NCBI GenBank assembly: GCA_900768245.1
Contig: CAAGCE010000245.1
Span: 1 to 47,910 of the forward strand
DNA from: Oscillospiraceae bacterium
GTDB lineage: Bacteria; Bacillota; Clostridia; Oscillospirales; Ruminococcaceae
Length of the DNA stretch: 47,910 bases
Reading direction: 5' to 3'
Shown: positions 35,275 through 43,950 of the stretch, piece after piece
How the letters are laid out: every line of letters starts with the position of its first letter
Numbering within the stretch: position 1 is the first letter of the stretch
Program-made: the position numbers and the translations under genes
The notes under the pieces: generated by a model
Told to the model about the DNA's origin: nothing
Databases searched by the model: none
What the model saw: only the letters and a program-made list of their open reading frames with translations

Positions 35275-36262
35275 GGCTGCCGAAAACAAGAAAGGAGGTG
35301 GTAAGGGCGGTTTCAAGACCTCGCCAAAGCCAACGCTTGATTACATAACCCGTCCCGATAAAGCGGCTATTGTGACATCATTCTATCTTGATGATGATGT
35401 GGACTATGCTATGCAGTTTGCAAATACAAAGAAAGTGTGGAACAAGGCTCGGAGCAAAAGCAGCCGGAAGTATTATCATTTCATACATTCCTTCTCGGCT
35501 TATGATGATATTACTCCCGAACTTGCTCATGAGCTTACCGAAGAACTATGCAGGAAGGCATTTCCTGATAGTGAGATTGTCATCGCAACTCATACGGACA
35601 CCGATCATGTGCATTGTCACATTGTCATAAATTCTGTAAATTTCACAAACGGAAAGATGCTGCAGATCTCACCGAAAGCATATACGGCGATAAAGGATCT
35701 TTCCAATGAGCTTGCTCTTGAAAAGGGGCTTACTCCTGTAGATTTCCGCAAACCGTCAAGTGAGCCTGTCCGTCAGAGTCAGGCGGAAAGGCAGATAATT
35801 CTGCGTGGTGGCACAAGCTGGAAACAGGAACTTTGTGAGGTCATTGATTACGCAAAACAGAATGCCGCTGACATGGAGGAGTTTCAGAATATCCTTGCTC
35901 AGTACGGCATTGAAATCACAAGAAATACAGAAAAGACCATAGCGTATAAGCATCCGAAGAAAGCAAAGGCGATTCGTGGAGAGAAGCTTGGTCAGAACTA
36001 CACAAAGGAGGCAATTCTTAATGTCATTGAAGAACATAAACACCGGTCAACCGGTTTCGGATATAAAGAACCTTACGGCTCAGCAGACGTTGATTGGTCA
36101 GCAGGAATTGAAGATATACAGTCTTACTTCTCAGAACACTCAGCTGTTGGAGGAGAATATCAGTCTGAAAAAGAAACTGTCGGAGAAAGAGAATCAGACG
36201 AATACTATCGAGAGCTTGAAAGAGAAGCTGAACGTCGCAGAAACTCAGCTTGGGAACGTTAA
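35261..36262 (+). CDS. MOBP-type relaxase
   Basis: A 333-aa relaxase/mobilization nuclease. The catalytic tyrosine is likely in LDYITRP (about 26-32), and the metal site reads HTDTDHVHCHIVINS at about 110-124. The enzyme nicks oriT and becomes covalently attached to the 5' end for transfer. The protein is short for the family, with only about 130 residues after the nuclease domain. Its 3' 242 bp are overlapped by another gene in a different frame, and that overlap may explain the length. Confidence 0.9.
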   Translation: MPIFKAAENKKGGGKGGFKTSPKPTLDYITRPDKAAIVTSFYLDDDVDYAMQFANTKKVWNKARSKSSRKYYHFIHSFSAYDDITPELAHELTEELCRKAFPDSEIVIATHTDTDHVHCHIVINSVNFTNGKMLQISPKAYTAIKDLSNELALEKGLTPVDFRKPSSEPVRQSQAERQIILRGGTSWKQELCEVIDYAKQNAADMEEFQNILAQYGIEITRNTEKTIAYKHPKKAKAIRGEKLGQNYTKEAILNVIEEHKHRSTGFGYKEPYGSADVDWSAGIEDIQSYFSEHSAVGGEYQSEKETVGERESDEYYRELEREAERRRNSAWER

Positions 36263-37091
36263 GAATGAGCTTGAAACGGAAAGAAAAAAGCCGCCTTGGT
36301 ATGAATACAGGTATGAGGCTAAATGTTACAACTGTCATAAAAGTGAGTATGATAAAAAAATTGAAGAAACGAGAGAAAATCACTCGGCTGCTGTTGAGGA
36401 CAGGAAAAAAGCAGCGGCGGAATTGGCAGAGGTACAGAAAATTCATGCTTATCATGAGAATGTGGTAAATGAAAGAGTTGACATGATAGTCAAGAAAAAA
36501 ACTATACCGGAACGTTTGGGAGCGTGGTTTGATCTTCACCGGAAGGTGAATGATATGGTGTTTTACATATTTCCGCTTCTCTATGCTGTCGCAGTGACGA
36601 TAATGGCGATTTGCAGGAATGAGATTTTCAGAAAGGATTTTGTCGAAGCGTTATCGTCAGTAGGTCATGCTTTTGCTGCGGCGTTCGGCGGTGTAAAATG
36701 GCTTATATGCTTGATCGCAGGACTGACGGAAAACATAGGGAATAAAACAGTCACCAAAATATTGTGGTGGGTGATAGTTATAATCCTGACAGCTTTGGTT
36801 GTGGTCATTATTCTTGCGATAATATTATTTGGCGGACTAAAACTTCTCAGCTTTTTTAATGACCATTTTGACGTTTTCATATGTAAAGGATTTTTCTCAA
36901 TGCTGCTGGCAGATTTCGGAGCGATTGTTTTTCTTGGGGACTATATCAGAAATATTATTCCAATAAATCTGATGATAACATACCATATAGCCATTGTGCT
37001 GTATTTTATTGTGCGATATGGACTGCCTGCGTTCATTCCCTGGTTTCTGGATAGGATCGTGGAAGTAGGCAGAAGTCTGAATGACAGGTGA
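36021..37091 (+). CDS. Coiled-coil multi-pass membrane protein overlapping relaxase
   Basis: A 356-aa protein starting at the ATG at 36021, which has AAGGAGG 8 nt upstream inside the relaxase gene. Residues about 15-90 and 115-155 are coiled coil, with a CYNCHK motif near 105. Four or five transmembrane segments fill about 185-350. The layout parallels MobB-type proteins that are encoded within relaxase genes and anchor the relaxosome to the membrane. No family can be named. The excisionase gene begins 23 bp after its stop, or earlier by overlap. Confidence 0.78.
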   Translation: MSLKNINTGQPVSDIKNLTAQQTLIGQQELKIYSLTSQNTQLLEENISLKKKLSEKENQTNTIESLKEKLNVAETQLGNVKNELETERKKPPWYEYRYEAKCYNCHKSEYDKKIEETRENHSAAVEDRKKAAAELAEVQKIHAYHENVVNERVDMIVKKKTIPERLGAWFDLHRKVNDMVFYIFPLLYAVAVTIMAICRNEIFRKDFVEALSSVGHAFAAAFGGVKWLICLIAGLTENIGNKTVTKILWWVIVIILTALVVVIILAIILFGGLKLLSFFNDHFDVFICKGFFSMLLADFGAIVFLGDYIRNIIPINLMITYHIAIVLYFIVRYGLPAFIPWFLDRIVEVGRSLNDR

Positions 37092-37114
37092 AGGGAGGTG
37101 ATACTATGGAAAAG

Positions 37115-37306
37115 AAAAGGATACTTACTATCAAGGAGGCTGCTGCGCTTATTGACGGTCTTACAGAATATCGTGTCCGTCAGATGTGCATTACAGGGCA
37201 GTTACCCTGTTTCAAGGCAGGAAGAAAGTACCTTATCAGCGAAGAAAACCTTATGAATGTGGTTTTTGGAGATAAATCTCCCGCAAATGGTGTGGTGAGA
37301 AAGTAA
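37115..37306 (+). CDS. xis: Excisionase-like HTH protein
   Basis: A 63- to 72-residue excisionase-family protein with KEAAALIDGLTEYRVRQM and a wing KAGRKYLISEENL. A GTG at 37088 is a longer start that overlaps the membrane-protein stop; the ATG at 37106 preceded by AAGGGAGG is preferred over later codons, so the true start is 37106 within a few codons of the coordinate given. It precedes the integrase promoter by about 25 bp and should direct E2 excision. Confidence 0.75.
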   Translation, partial: KRILTIKEAAALIDGLTEYRVRQMCITGQLPCFKAGRKYLISEENLMNVVFGDKSPANGVVRK

Positions 37307-37329
37307 GAAAAATTTATCACTTTAAAGCG

Positions 37330-37358
37330 TTGACAAGCAAAAGTGAATGTGCTATACT
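37330..37358 (+). promoter_or_regulatory. Promoter of E2 integrase
   Basis: A consensus -35 TTGACA at 37330-37335 and -10 TATACT at 37353-37358, 17 bp apart. It gives a leader of about 170 nt before the integrase, which contains two hairpins. Confidence 0.8.
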
Positions 37359-37378
37359 ATATTTGTAAGGAACGGAAA

Positions 37379-37498
37379 ACGGTCTTTCATGCGCCAACAT
37401 AAAAGACCGTCCCGTTTCAATAATGAAATTAAGTCACAAATCAGACTTCCGAAGAAAAATGATAAGTAACCCCAACACTGTTATTGTATCATTTTTCT
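37379..37498 (+). promoter_or_regulatory. Two-hairpin leader of E2 integrase
   Basis: Hairpin 1: ACGGTCTTT (37379-37387) with AAAGACCGT (37402-37410). Hairpin 2: AGAAAAATGATA (37453-37464) with TATCATTTTTCT (37487-37498), perfect over 12 bp and followed by TTTTGG. The second resembles an intrinsic terminator placed just before the ribosome site. Attenuation of integrase expression is a reasonable inference. Confidence 0.6.
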
Positions 37499-37535
37499 TT
37501 TGGAATGTCAAACCAAAAGAAAGGAAAGTGATAAT

Positions 37536-38903
37536 ATGGCAAGTATAAAACAGCGTGGGAACAGCTATCTAATACGAAGTTCCTGCGGATATGATTCCAA
37601 TGGGAAGAAACTCATGAAAAACATGACGTGGACTCCCGACCCCGGCATGACAACCAAGCAGATCGAAAAAGAGCTTAACCGACAGGCGGTAATGTTTGAT
37701 GAGAAGTGCAAAAGGGGAGTTGTTCTTGACAGCAAAATGACCTTTGAGAAATATGTCAACTGCGTATGGATCAAGAGAGCGGAGAACGACCTTAAACCTA
37801 CTACTTTCAGAAGGTATAAGCTTTTCCTCAGGAGAATTATTCCGGCTATCGGGCATTACAAGATGGAGCTTATTCAGCCGTTTCATTTGTATTCCTTTTA
37901 TGATGATCTGAGGGAAGAAAAGCGTATGGATACCAAGTACACTCCCAATGAAAAGGCACATGAGCTGAGTATGACACTCACTCGTCCCGAGCTTTCAAGA
38001 CAGGTCGGCATTGGTCTTGGTACTGTTGATGTTATTCGTGCAGGCAAGAATGTGAATGAAAATACAGCGGTAAAGTTTGCGGATTTTTTCAATTGCAGCG
38101 TTACTGATCTGTTCACTCCCGATGAAAAGAAGCTTTCGGATCTGACTATTCTTCATCATCACAGGCTCATTTCAACTATTATGCAGCAGGCTGTTTATGA
38201 TGAGGTCATTCAGAACAATCCATGTGCAAGGACACGTTCTCCCAGGGTTGAGAGGACGGAAGCAAGATTTCTTGATGACGATCAGGCGGAGCTTCTGCTC
38301 AATACCGTATATGACAAGGCAGAGCATCCTTTTGATGTAATTATTCCTCTTATTTTACATACGGGTATGAGGCGTGGAGAAGCCTGCGGTCTTGAATGGC
38401 AGGATATTGATTTTGACAACAATGTTATTCACATTCAGCGCACTACTCAGTATCTTCCCGAAAAGGGTGTTTTTGAGGAAGAAACAAAGACTTTTTCGTC
38501 CAAGCGTGTTATTAAGGTCGGCGGCGTTGTGATTGATATGCTTCGTGACTTTAAGATTTGGCAGGACAATGAAGCAGATAAGCTGGGAGACAAGTGGGAG
38601 GACAGCAGAAAGGTATTTACCGCATGGGACGGCAGGCCGATAAATCCATGTACTGTTACGGCATGGTTTCACAGGTTTATTATAAAGAATGATTTGCTGT
38701 ATATCTCGATTCATGGTCTGCGTCATACAAATGCTTCACTTCTTATTTCCAGCGGTGTTCCTATTACAACTACTGCAAAGAGGTTAGGTCATACAACCTC
38801 GGCAACCACAAGCAAGATCTATGCTCATGCTATCAATTCAGCGGATGCAATGGCTGCAACCGCTATCGAATCTATTCTTCCTCGCAGGAGAAAGAATGCG
38901 TAA
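37536..38903 (+). CDS. int: Tyrosine integrase of E2 with inserted HTH
   Basis: A 455-aa recombinase. The arm-binding region (about 1-60) and core-binding domain (about 65-130) are followed by an inserted XRE-like helix-turn-helix at about 143-200 (LSRQVGIGLGTVDVIRAGKN, then FNCSVTDLF). The catalytic domain has Arg in TGMRRGE (about 279), HGLRH (about 392-396), LGHTTS (about 417) and Tyr in KIYAHA (about 428). The start is the ATG at 37536 with AAGGAAAG upstream; a TTG at 37500 falls within the leader hairpin. It should recombine the tRNA-Trp repeats around E2. Confidence 0.93.
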   Translation: MASIKQRGNSYLIRSSCGYDSNGKKLMKNMTWTPDPGMTTKQIEKELNRQAVMFDEKCKRGVVLDSKMTFEKYVNCVWIKRAENDLKPTTFRRYKLFLRRIIPAIGHYKMELIQPFHLYSFYDDLREEKRMDTKYTPNEKAHELSMTLTRPELSRQVGIGLGTVDVIRAGKNVNENTAVKFADFFNCSVTDLFTPDEKKLSDLTILHHHRLISTIMQQAVYDEVIQNNPCARTRSPRVERTEARFLDDDQAELLLNTVYDKAEHPFDVIIPLILHTGMRRGEACGLEWQDIDFDNNVIHIQRTTQYLPEKGVFEEETKTFSSKRVIKVGGVVIDMLRDFKIWQDNEADKLGDKWEDSRKVFTAWDGRPINPCTVTAWFHRFIIKNDLLYISIHGLRHTNASLLISSGVPITTTAKRLGHTTSATTSKIYAHAINSADAMAATAIESILPRRRKNA

Positions 38904-38914
38904 ACAACCATGTG

Positions 38915-38940
38915 CTCTCCGCATTGTACTATGCGGAGAG
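38915..38940 (+). promoter_or_regulatory. Intercistronic hairpin after integrase
   Basis: CTCTCCGCAT (38915-38924) pairs with ATGCGGAGAG (38931-38940) around 6 nt. No T-tract follows, so it is a weak terminator at best. It may stabilise the integrase message or partly separate it from the gene at 38969. Confidence 0.55.
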
Positions 38941-38968
38941 TGCAATAACAAATTTGGAGGTAAATAAT

Positions 38969-39232
38969 ATGTTAATTTCTGATGAATCTTATGAACGTGT
39001 TCGTGATGCAGTGGCAGATATTAAGTGCTGCTGTGAAACAGAGGATGACTATATGGAATGGGAAGATATTGCATCGTTTTCAATTATGGCATTTCTTGAA
39101 GCTCTCGATGAGGATCAGCTCAAAATGACGGTTGCGGCTTTTCGAGAATATGCCTGGGATATTGAGTACGAGGACAGTAATCTATCACAGGGAATCCTAA
39201 CGGCATTGGACAGATGCTTGAGAGAAATGTAA
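38969..39232 (+). CDS. Unrecognised 87-aa acidic protein
   Basis: Starts at the ATG at 38969 with TTGGAGG 9 nt upstream. It is strongly acidic and helical, with a CCCETEDDY motif and a tail ending LTALDRCLREM. No domain is recognised. It begins a run of three small genes after the integrase. These are probably cotranscribed, since the next gene follows after 18 bp. Confidence 0.65.
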   Translation: MLISDESYERVRDAVADIKCCCETEDDYMEWEDIASFSIMAFLEALDEDQLKMTVAAFREYAWDIEYEDSNLSQGILTALDRCLREM

Positions 39233-39250
39233 GAAGAAAGGAAGGTCAAT

Positions 39251-39571
39251 ATGACAAACGAAAAAAGAGCATTTTCAAACGACCAGTTCAAGGAATTCGC
39301 AAAGGCACATCCTGAAATGCAGCTTGATATGTATGAATTTCAGGAAGATGAGGGCGTTTTCGAGGGTACACTTGTACTTAAAAGATGGGGCAAGAGCAGA
39401 AACGTTCTTGCATACGTTGAACTTGATGATGGACACAAGATTATGTGTTCAGCCTTCTCCAACAAGGAGTATTTCGGTATACCCGAAATGACGGAAGGGG
39501 ATAGGCTCAGACTTGCCTTTAAAAAGTCACGCACCGGAAGAAATAATCTAACAAATGTAGAAAGGATGTAA
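39251..39571 (+). CDS. Small beta-rich protein, paralogue of 39576 product
   Basis: A 106-aa protein. Its central part shares a pattern with the next protein: EGTLV-KRW, then AYVELDDGHKI, then GIPEMTEGDRLRL. The pattern of short strands with a conserved turn suggests a small barrel such as an OB or SH3-like fold. The ATG at 39251 follows GAAAGGAAGG. No family can be named. It lies 4 bp before its paralogue. Confidence 0.65.
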   Translation: MTNEKRAFSNDQFKEFAKAHPEMQLDMYEFQEDEGVFEGTLVLKRWGKSRNVLAYVELDDGHKIMCSAFSNKEYFGIPEMTEGDRLRLAFKKSRTGRNNLTNVERM

Positions 39572-39575
39572 TATT

Positions 39576-39884
39576 ATGAGCATTTATACATGGAATAATT
39601 TCCCTAAAGATATTAACACGCTTGACTACCATCTGAACTGTTCTAAGGAGGTGCTTGAAGGTACGCTTGTTTGCAAAAGGTGGAATGACAGCGGAGATAT
39701 TGTTGCCTATGTAAATCTTGATACAAAGGGTAAAGCCAAGAAGGTCAAGGGACTGAAATTTACCGCATTTGAAGATAACAACAATTATATGGGGCTTCGT
39801 GATATTCCTGAAGGAAGTCATATCAGAGTTAGGTATGTTGGTACGAAATATTATCTCAGACCCGATTCGGTTGAGGTTATTTGA
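39576..39884 (+). CDS. Small beta-rich protein, paralogue of 39251 product
   Basis: A 102-aa protein with EGTLVCKRW at about 27-35, AYVNLDTKGK at about 44 and RDIPEGSHIRVRYVG near the end, matching the previous gene's product in spacing. The N-terminal 25 residues differ. The ATG at 39576 follows AAGGATG. A good terminator lies at 39910. Tandem duplication followed by divergence is the simplest explanation. Confidence 0.65.
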   Translation: MSIYTWNNFPKDINTLDYHLNCSKEVLEGTLVCKRWNDSGDIVAYVNLDTKGKAKKVKGLKFTAFEDNNNYMGLRDIPEGSHIRVRYVGTKYYLRPDSVEVI

Positions 39885-39909
39885 GCAAATAATTGAATAG
39901 AGTTTTTTC

Positions 39910-39944
39910 TGCCTCCTGCATAATTTGTGGGAGGCATTTTCCAT
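39910..39944 (+). terminator. Terminator of small-gene run
   Basis: TGCCTCC at 39910-39916 pairs with GGAGGCA at 39930-39936, followed by TTTTCC. It closes the 38969-39884 gene run. Confidence 0.8.
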
Positions 39945-39954
39945 TCATAAAATG

Positions 39955-39983
39955 TTGATTTATATCACAAGCTATGATATAAT
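39955..39983 (+). promoter_or_regulatory. Promoter of RES-like gene
   Basis: -35 TTGATT at 39955-39960 and consensus -10 TATAAT at 39978-39983 with a 17-bp spacer. It leads to AGGAGG and the ATG at 40023. Confidence 0.75.
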
Positions 39984-40022
39984 TAAAATTAGTAATAAGA
40001 AATAATAGGAGGATATAATACA

Positions 40023-41816
40023 ATGGATATATGAGAACTATTAACTTCAATTAATCTACCAATAAAGTATTATAGTGATTTTGATATGTTGGAGAAATTG
40101 GAGGAAGAAGCGTTAAGATATATAAATGTTTTGGGTGAGTATGATTGTGACGATTTTAAAGGGGAGCAAAAAGAAAAACTGAAAGAAAAAATATCAGAGG
40201 TGAAAAAAGAAGTTGAGATAATAAACTGTAACCTTGTTGAAACATTAAAATGCTATGAAAATGCTGATCCTAAAAAAGCTCAGGAAAATTTCGAATTAAT
40301 TATGGATAGGTTAAAGGATGATTTATTTGTTTCAACCATGGATGGATGGGTTTCTATTGATAAGTATCAAACGGTATTGCATATTAATAAAGCAGATACA
40401 TTTTTTCGAGTACGTGGGGTTGATAGAAAAGATGAGAATATAGCAAATAATCCTGACGAGTTGTTTCATATACCTATGTCCAAAAAAGCATATACTAATA
40501 ATGAGAGGTTTAGTATCGTAGGATTTCCTAGTTTATATTTATCTACAATGTTACCTTTGGCCTGGCAGGAATCTCATTATCCTAAAAAGTATTATTACTC
40601 CGAATATCAATACAAAAAATGTAACGGTGAAAAAAGACAAATAGAAAATGAATTAAAACTCTTATCATTGCATTCTCCAAAAGAAATAGATTTTTGGGGA
40701 TTATCTATAAGGTATAACAATTTTGATCTTTGGCTCAATGTAATAATCCGATATTTGAAACAGTATCCGCTAATTATGGCGTGCTCTTTTGTTAATCATA
40801 GCGGAACAGTATCATATAAACAAGAATATGTTATTCCGCAGATGATTATGTAATGGGTTCAAAGAAATTCGGAAATGGTTCAAGGAATATCATATTTTTC
40901 ATGTGTTGACACAAAAATGAATTCGAGCAATTGGTGTGCTTATAATGTTGCAATTCCTATTATAAAACCTCTTGATGAGAAACAGTATAGCGAAAAGTTA
41001 AGAAAAGAATTTTGCTGGAGTAATCCGAAATATTTTGAAATCCCATTGCTAAATAAGGAGGTTACCAAAGAACATAGAGAAAAGTTGTATCATTATATTG
41101 ATAAGTTATTATATGCTTTAAGAAATTATTATGCTTATTGGTGTGATAGTTTGTTATGGAATATTAAAAGTGTATGTGTTTCTTTATATCAATTGATGGA
41201 TAAGGGTGAAACTGCTGATATGAGTCTTATTATCCATACGATTGAAATGATAGATAGATTTTATGCGAGTATATGTAATTCCAATATTAATGGTATGATC
41301 GAAGAATGGAGGGGCAAGGTACCTGAATACGAAAAAGAAAAATTTGAACAAGATATTGATCCAGTAAAACAAATCATAGATGAGTTTATTGTTAAAAGTA
41401 ATTCTTTCGATTCAATATATTCAATTATTGATAGATATAGAAATACGTTATGGAATGATCATCATTGCCAAACTCGTATAATAGTATTATACAGTGAGAA
41501 GGATGATGTAAGTAATATTGCAAAATGGTTGCATGAAAACCATTTTATTCATTATGTGATAAAGTTGAAGAAAGAGGATGTTAACACTGCAGCATTAAAG
41601 AATGTATGTAATCAATACAATATAAATATTGATGATTTTTGGGACGAGCCAATTATAGATGACGAGTGGATGTTAAGAAACTATGACAAGATAAACACAC
41701 CTGTTTTTATTAGGTCAAATTCTCAAAGCATTTATGATTCTGAACCTCATAAAGAAATGTATGATTATCATCATTTTGGATTTGACGTTGATATATTGAT
41801 GCGAGAATTGACATGA
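40023..41816 (+). pseudogene. RES-domain-like gene with two in-frame stops
   Basis: One reading frame runs 40023-41816 but is cut by TGA at 40032-40034 (codon 4) and TAA at 40851-40853. AGGAGG and a promoter precede the ATG at 40023. The product would be about 596 aa. The middle part resembles a RES domain: FFRVRGVDRK, then GFPSLYLSTMLPLAWQES, then YVIPQMI just before the TAA and GISYFSC just after it. Sequence on both sides of each stop reads as one protein. The surviving pieces are 40086-40853 (255 aa) and 40875-41816 (313 aa). The RES fold is related to NAD-consuming and ADP-ribosyltransferase toxins. Readthrough is possible but inactivation is simpler. Confidence 0.7.
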
Positions 41817-41848
41817 AATTTTAGTATATGGGAAGGGGGTAAAATAGT

Positions 41849-41969
41849 GCTCTGATATACTCTCTTGCCGTTACTGCCTGTGCAAACGGCTTGAATGTCG
41901 AGGTTTGTTTTTACAGGCTGCTGACATCCGATGAACCGGTTAAGCCTTGGAATTATGATTCACAATGAT
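41849..41969 (+). pseudogene. IS66-type transposase C-terminal remnant
   Basis: A frame near 41849-41965 reads A-L-I-Y-S-L-A-V-T-A-C-A-N-G-L-N-V, then FYRLL, and ends in a stop after PWNYDSQ. This matches the conserved C-terminal region of IS66 transposases, which has IYSLVETAKANGLN followed by YLYLL. Nothing else of the element is seen. The rest of 41817-42140 shows no gene. Confidence 0.6.
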
Positions 41970-42142
41970 ATATGACCCTGTCGGGTTAACCAGCAGGGTT
42001 ATGGTGTTTTTTGGATGCGAGAGGAATTAATCTTACGTAATATCTGTCACTTTTTGATTGCGGAGAAATACTTCCTGCTTCTCTTGCTTATGGTAGATGA
42101 GTATTTCTTACAGGAGCATGATTATTGATATACTCATAGTAT

Positions 42143-42227
42143 TTGCTAAAAAAATCAATTATTTTAGCAAAATATTGCAAGTATACTTGCAATTATTATT
42201 GACAAAAATTGATTTTTGGGGTATAAT
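42143..42227 (+). promoter_or_regulatory. Palindrome-rich promoter of AAA/DUF4143 gene
   Basis: An inverted pair TTGCTAAAA (42143-42151) / TTTTAGCAA (42162-42170) and a perfect 18-bp palindrome TTGCAAGTATACTTGCAA (42175-42192) precede TTGACA (42199-42204) and TATAAT (42222-42227), 17 bp apart. Both palindromes are likely operators for a dimeric regulator. No regulator gene is adjacent. Confidence 0.72.
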
Positions 42228-42252
42228 ATATGCAAAGGAGTGTGATTGATAC

Positions 42253-43701
42253 ATGCCAATAACTACAAAAGATGGAATTCTAAAGGTATTAACAGCTTAC
42301 AATCCTTGGTGGAAAACAGGTGTTGTTAATCCAAGAATGACAAAAACATACAAGAGATTTGCTTTTCATGAGGCAATGAAGCGTTTAAAAAATAAAGATA
42401 TAAGAAGAACTGTTGTATTGACAGGAACACGTCGAGTTGGAAAGACAACAATTCAATATCAGATGATCGAAGCATTGTTAAATTCTGGAGTTCCGGCCCA
42501 AAAAATTGTTTTTATTTCTATGGATCATCCAATGTTGAAGCTAAGCCAGTTTCAGGATATTCTTGAATGTTATCATGAGAATATTTGCGCTGATCAGGAT
42601 GTGTATTATTTCTTTGACGAAGTTCAATATGCTCAAGATTGGGATCGTTGGTTAAAAACTCTTTATGATACACAACCTGATACACAAGTTGTGGCGACCG
42701 GTTCTGCAAGTCCTGCTCTTATGAAGGGTAGTCGTGAAAGCGGCGCAGGCAGATGGACTGTGATTCAGGTGCCGACATTATCATTTTATGAATACTGTGA
42801 GCTTCTTAATGTAGATCGACCTGATATTCCATCTGATTTGAAAGTTACTTCGCTTCTTAAAAAATCACAGATTGAACGAACACAGATTATGTTGCAATTG
42901 TCCAAAGTGCAGAATCATTTTATGCGATATTTGCAAGTAGGCGGATTTCCCGAATTAGCACTTGCTGACAATGATCTTATGGCACAGCAGATTATGCGTG
43001 AAGATGTAGTGGATAAAGTGCTGAAACGGGATCTTCCGTCGCTGTATAATATTCGAAATGCGACAGAACTTGAACGAATTTTTTTGTATTTGTGTAATGT
43101 TTCATCTGAAATTGTATCAATAGAAGCTATTACTAAAGAACTGAATGGAGTTTCTCGAACAACAGTTGAAAACTATATCCGGTATCTTGAAAGTGCAAAT
43201 CTTATATATCAAAGCTGGCCAGTAGACATGGCAGGAAAAAAAGTGCTGAAAGCTAGACCTAAAATATATATAGCAGATGCAGCTATTCGAAATGCAGTGC
43301 TGATGGATGATTCTATTATGACAGATCCTACCGAAATGGGTAAGGTTGTTGAAACAGCTGTTTATAAGCATGTTGCAGCTTTTTACTATCAATTTGCCAC
43401 ATCAATAGGTTATTTTCGCGGAGGCAAAAAGAATAAAGAAATCGATGTTGTAGTGGATTATCCTAATATCAAAAAAATCTTAATCGAAGTGAAGTATCGT
43501 GAAGGCGCGCCTATTGCAGATGACGACGCTATAGTTGAGCTATGTCAGGAATCATCTGCGTCAATTGTTGTAACCAAAGCTGCAACGGATTTTGGAGTGC
43601 ATAATACAGCTGCTGGTATAGATCTTTTGAGAATACCTGCATTTGCATTTTTATATTTGTTAGGAAATGCGGAAAAGAACGGATATCGAGGTATTGAATA
43701 A
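42253..43701 (+). CDS. AAA ATPase with DUF4143
   Basis: A 482-aa protein of the AAA_14/DUF4143 type. Walker A TGTRRVGKTT is at about 56-65, Walker B YYFFDEVQYAQDW at about 117-129, and the sensor TGSAS at about 153. The C-terminal DUF4143 part contains a nuclease-like pattern with KKNKEIDVVVDY and ILIEVKYREG (about 396-417), which fits a PD-(D/E)XK core. Family members are common beside mobile elements and are of unknown function. AAAGGAG precedes the ATG. It is the last gene of E2. Confidence 0.88.
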   Translation: MPITTKDGILKVLTAYNPWWKTGVVNPRMTKTYKRFAFHEAMKRLKNKDIRRTVVLTGTRRVGKTTIQYQMIEALLNSGVPAQKIVFISMDHPMLKLSQFQDILECYHENICADQDVYYFFDEVQYAQDWDRWLKTLYDTQPDTQVVATGSASPALMKGSRESGAGRWTVIQVPTLSFYEYCELLNVDRPDIPSDLKVTSLLKKSQIERTQIMLQLSKVQNHFMRYLQVGGFPELALADNDLMAQQIMREDVVDKVLKRDLPSLYNIRNATELERIFLYLCNVSSEIVSIEAITKELNGVSRTTVENYIRYLESANLIYQSWPVDMAGKKVLKARPKIYIADAAIRNAVLMDDSIMTDPTEMGKVVETAVYKHVAAFYYQFATSIGYFRGGKKNKEIDVVVDYPNIKKILIEVKYREGAPIADDDAIVELCQESSASIVVTKAATDFGVHNTAAGIDLLRIPAFAFLYLLGNAEKNGYRGIE

Positions 43702-43812
43702 TTTTCTCATATAGGTGTACTGAGTTAAGTTTAAAATTGTGTTGACGGTGTGGAATTTTTTATATTTGATCGATATGCGATTGAGAAAACTCGAATCGTG
43801 AGTTTAGTGTAC

Positions 43813-43833
43813 TTGTGCACTATTTGTACACCA
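43813..43833 (+). repeat. E2 right arm repeats (candidate integrase arm sites)
   Basis: TGTGCAC at 43814 and TGTACAC at 43825 are 11 bp apart, as at the E2 left end (14195, 14206). A further TGTACT at 43808 may extend the array. The stretch 43702-43950 otherwise shows no gene. Confidence 0.6.
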
Positions 43834-43950
43834 AGTTTACAAAAAATGACCTGAATTAACCTAAAAGTGCATAAAGGTATATGACTATAAATCAAGTAAT
43901 ATAGCCATTTACAAGATGTGGCATAAAATTACATTTAGTGTAATAAATCG

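Noticed and set aside
40032..40034. TGA recoded as tryptophan
   Set aside because: Many intact genes in the window end in TGA, and the same gene has a second stop that is TAA, so recoding does not explain it.
14126..43950. E2 as a full conjugative element
   Set aside because: Relaxase, MobC and a membrane partner are present, but no VirB4, VirD4 or other channel genes were found, so self-transfer is not supported.
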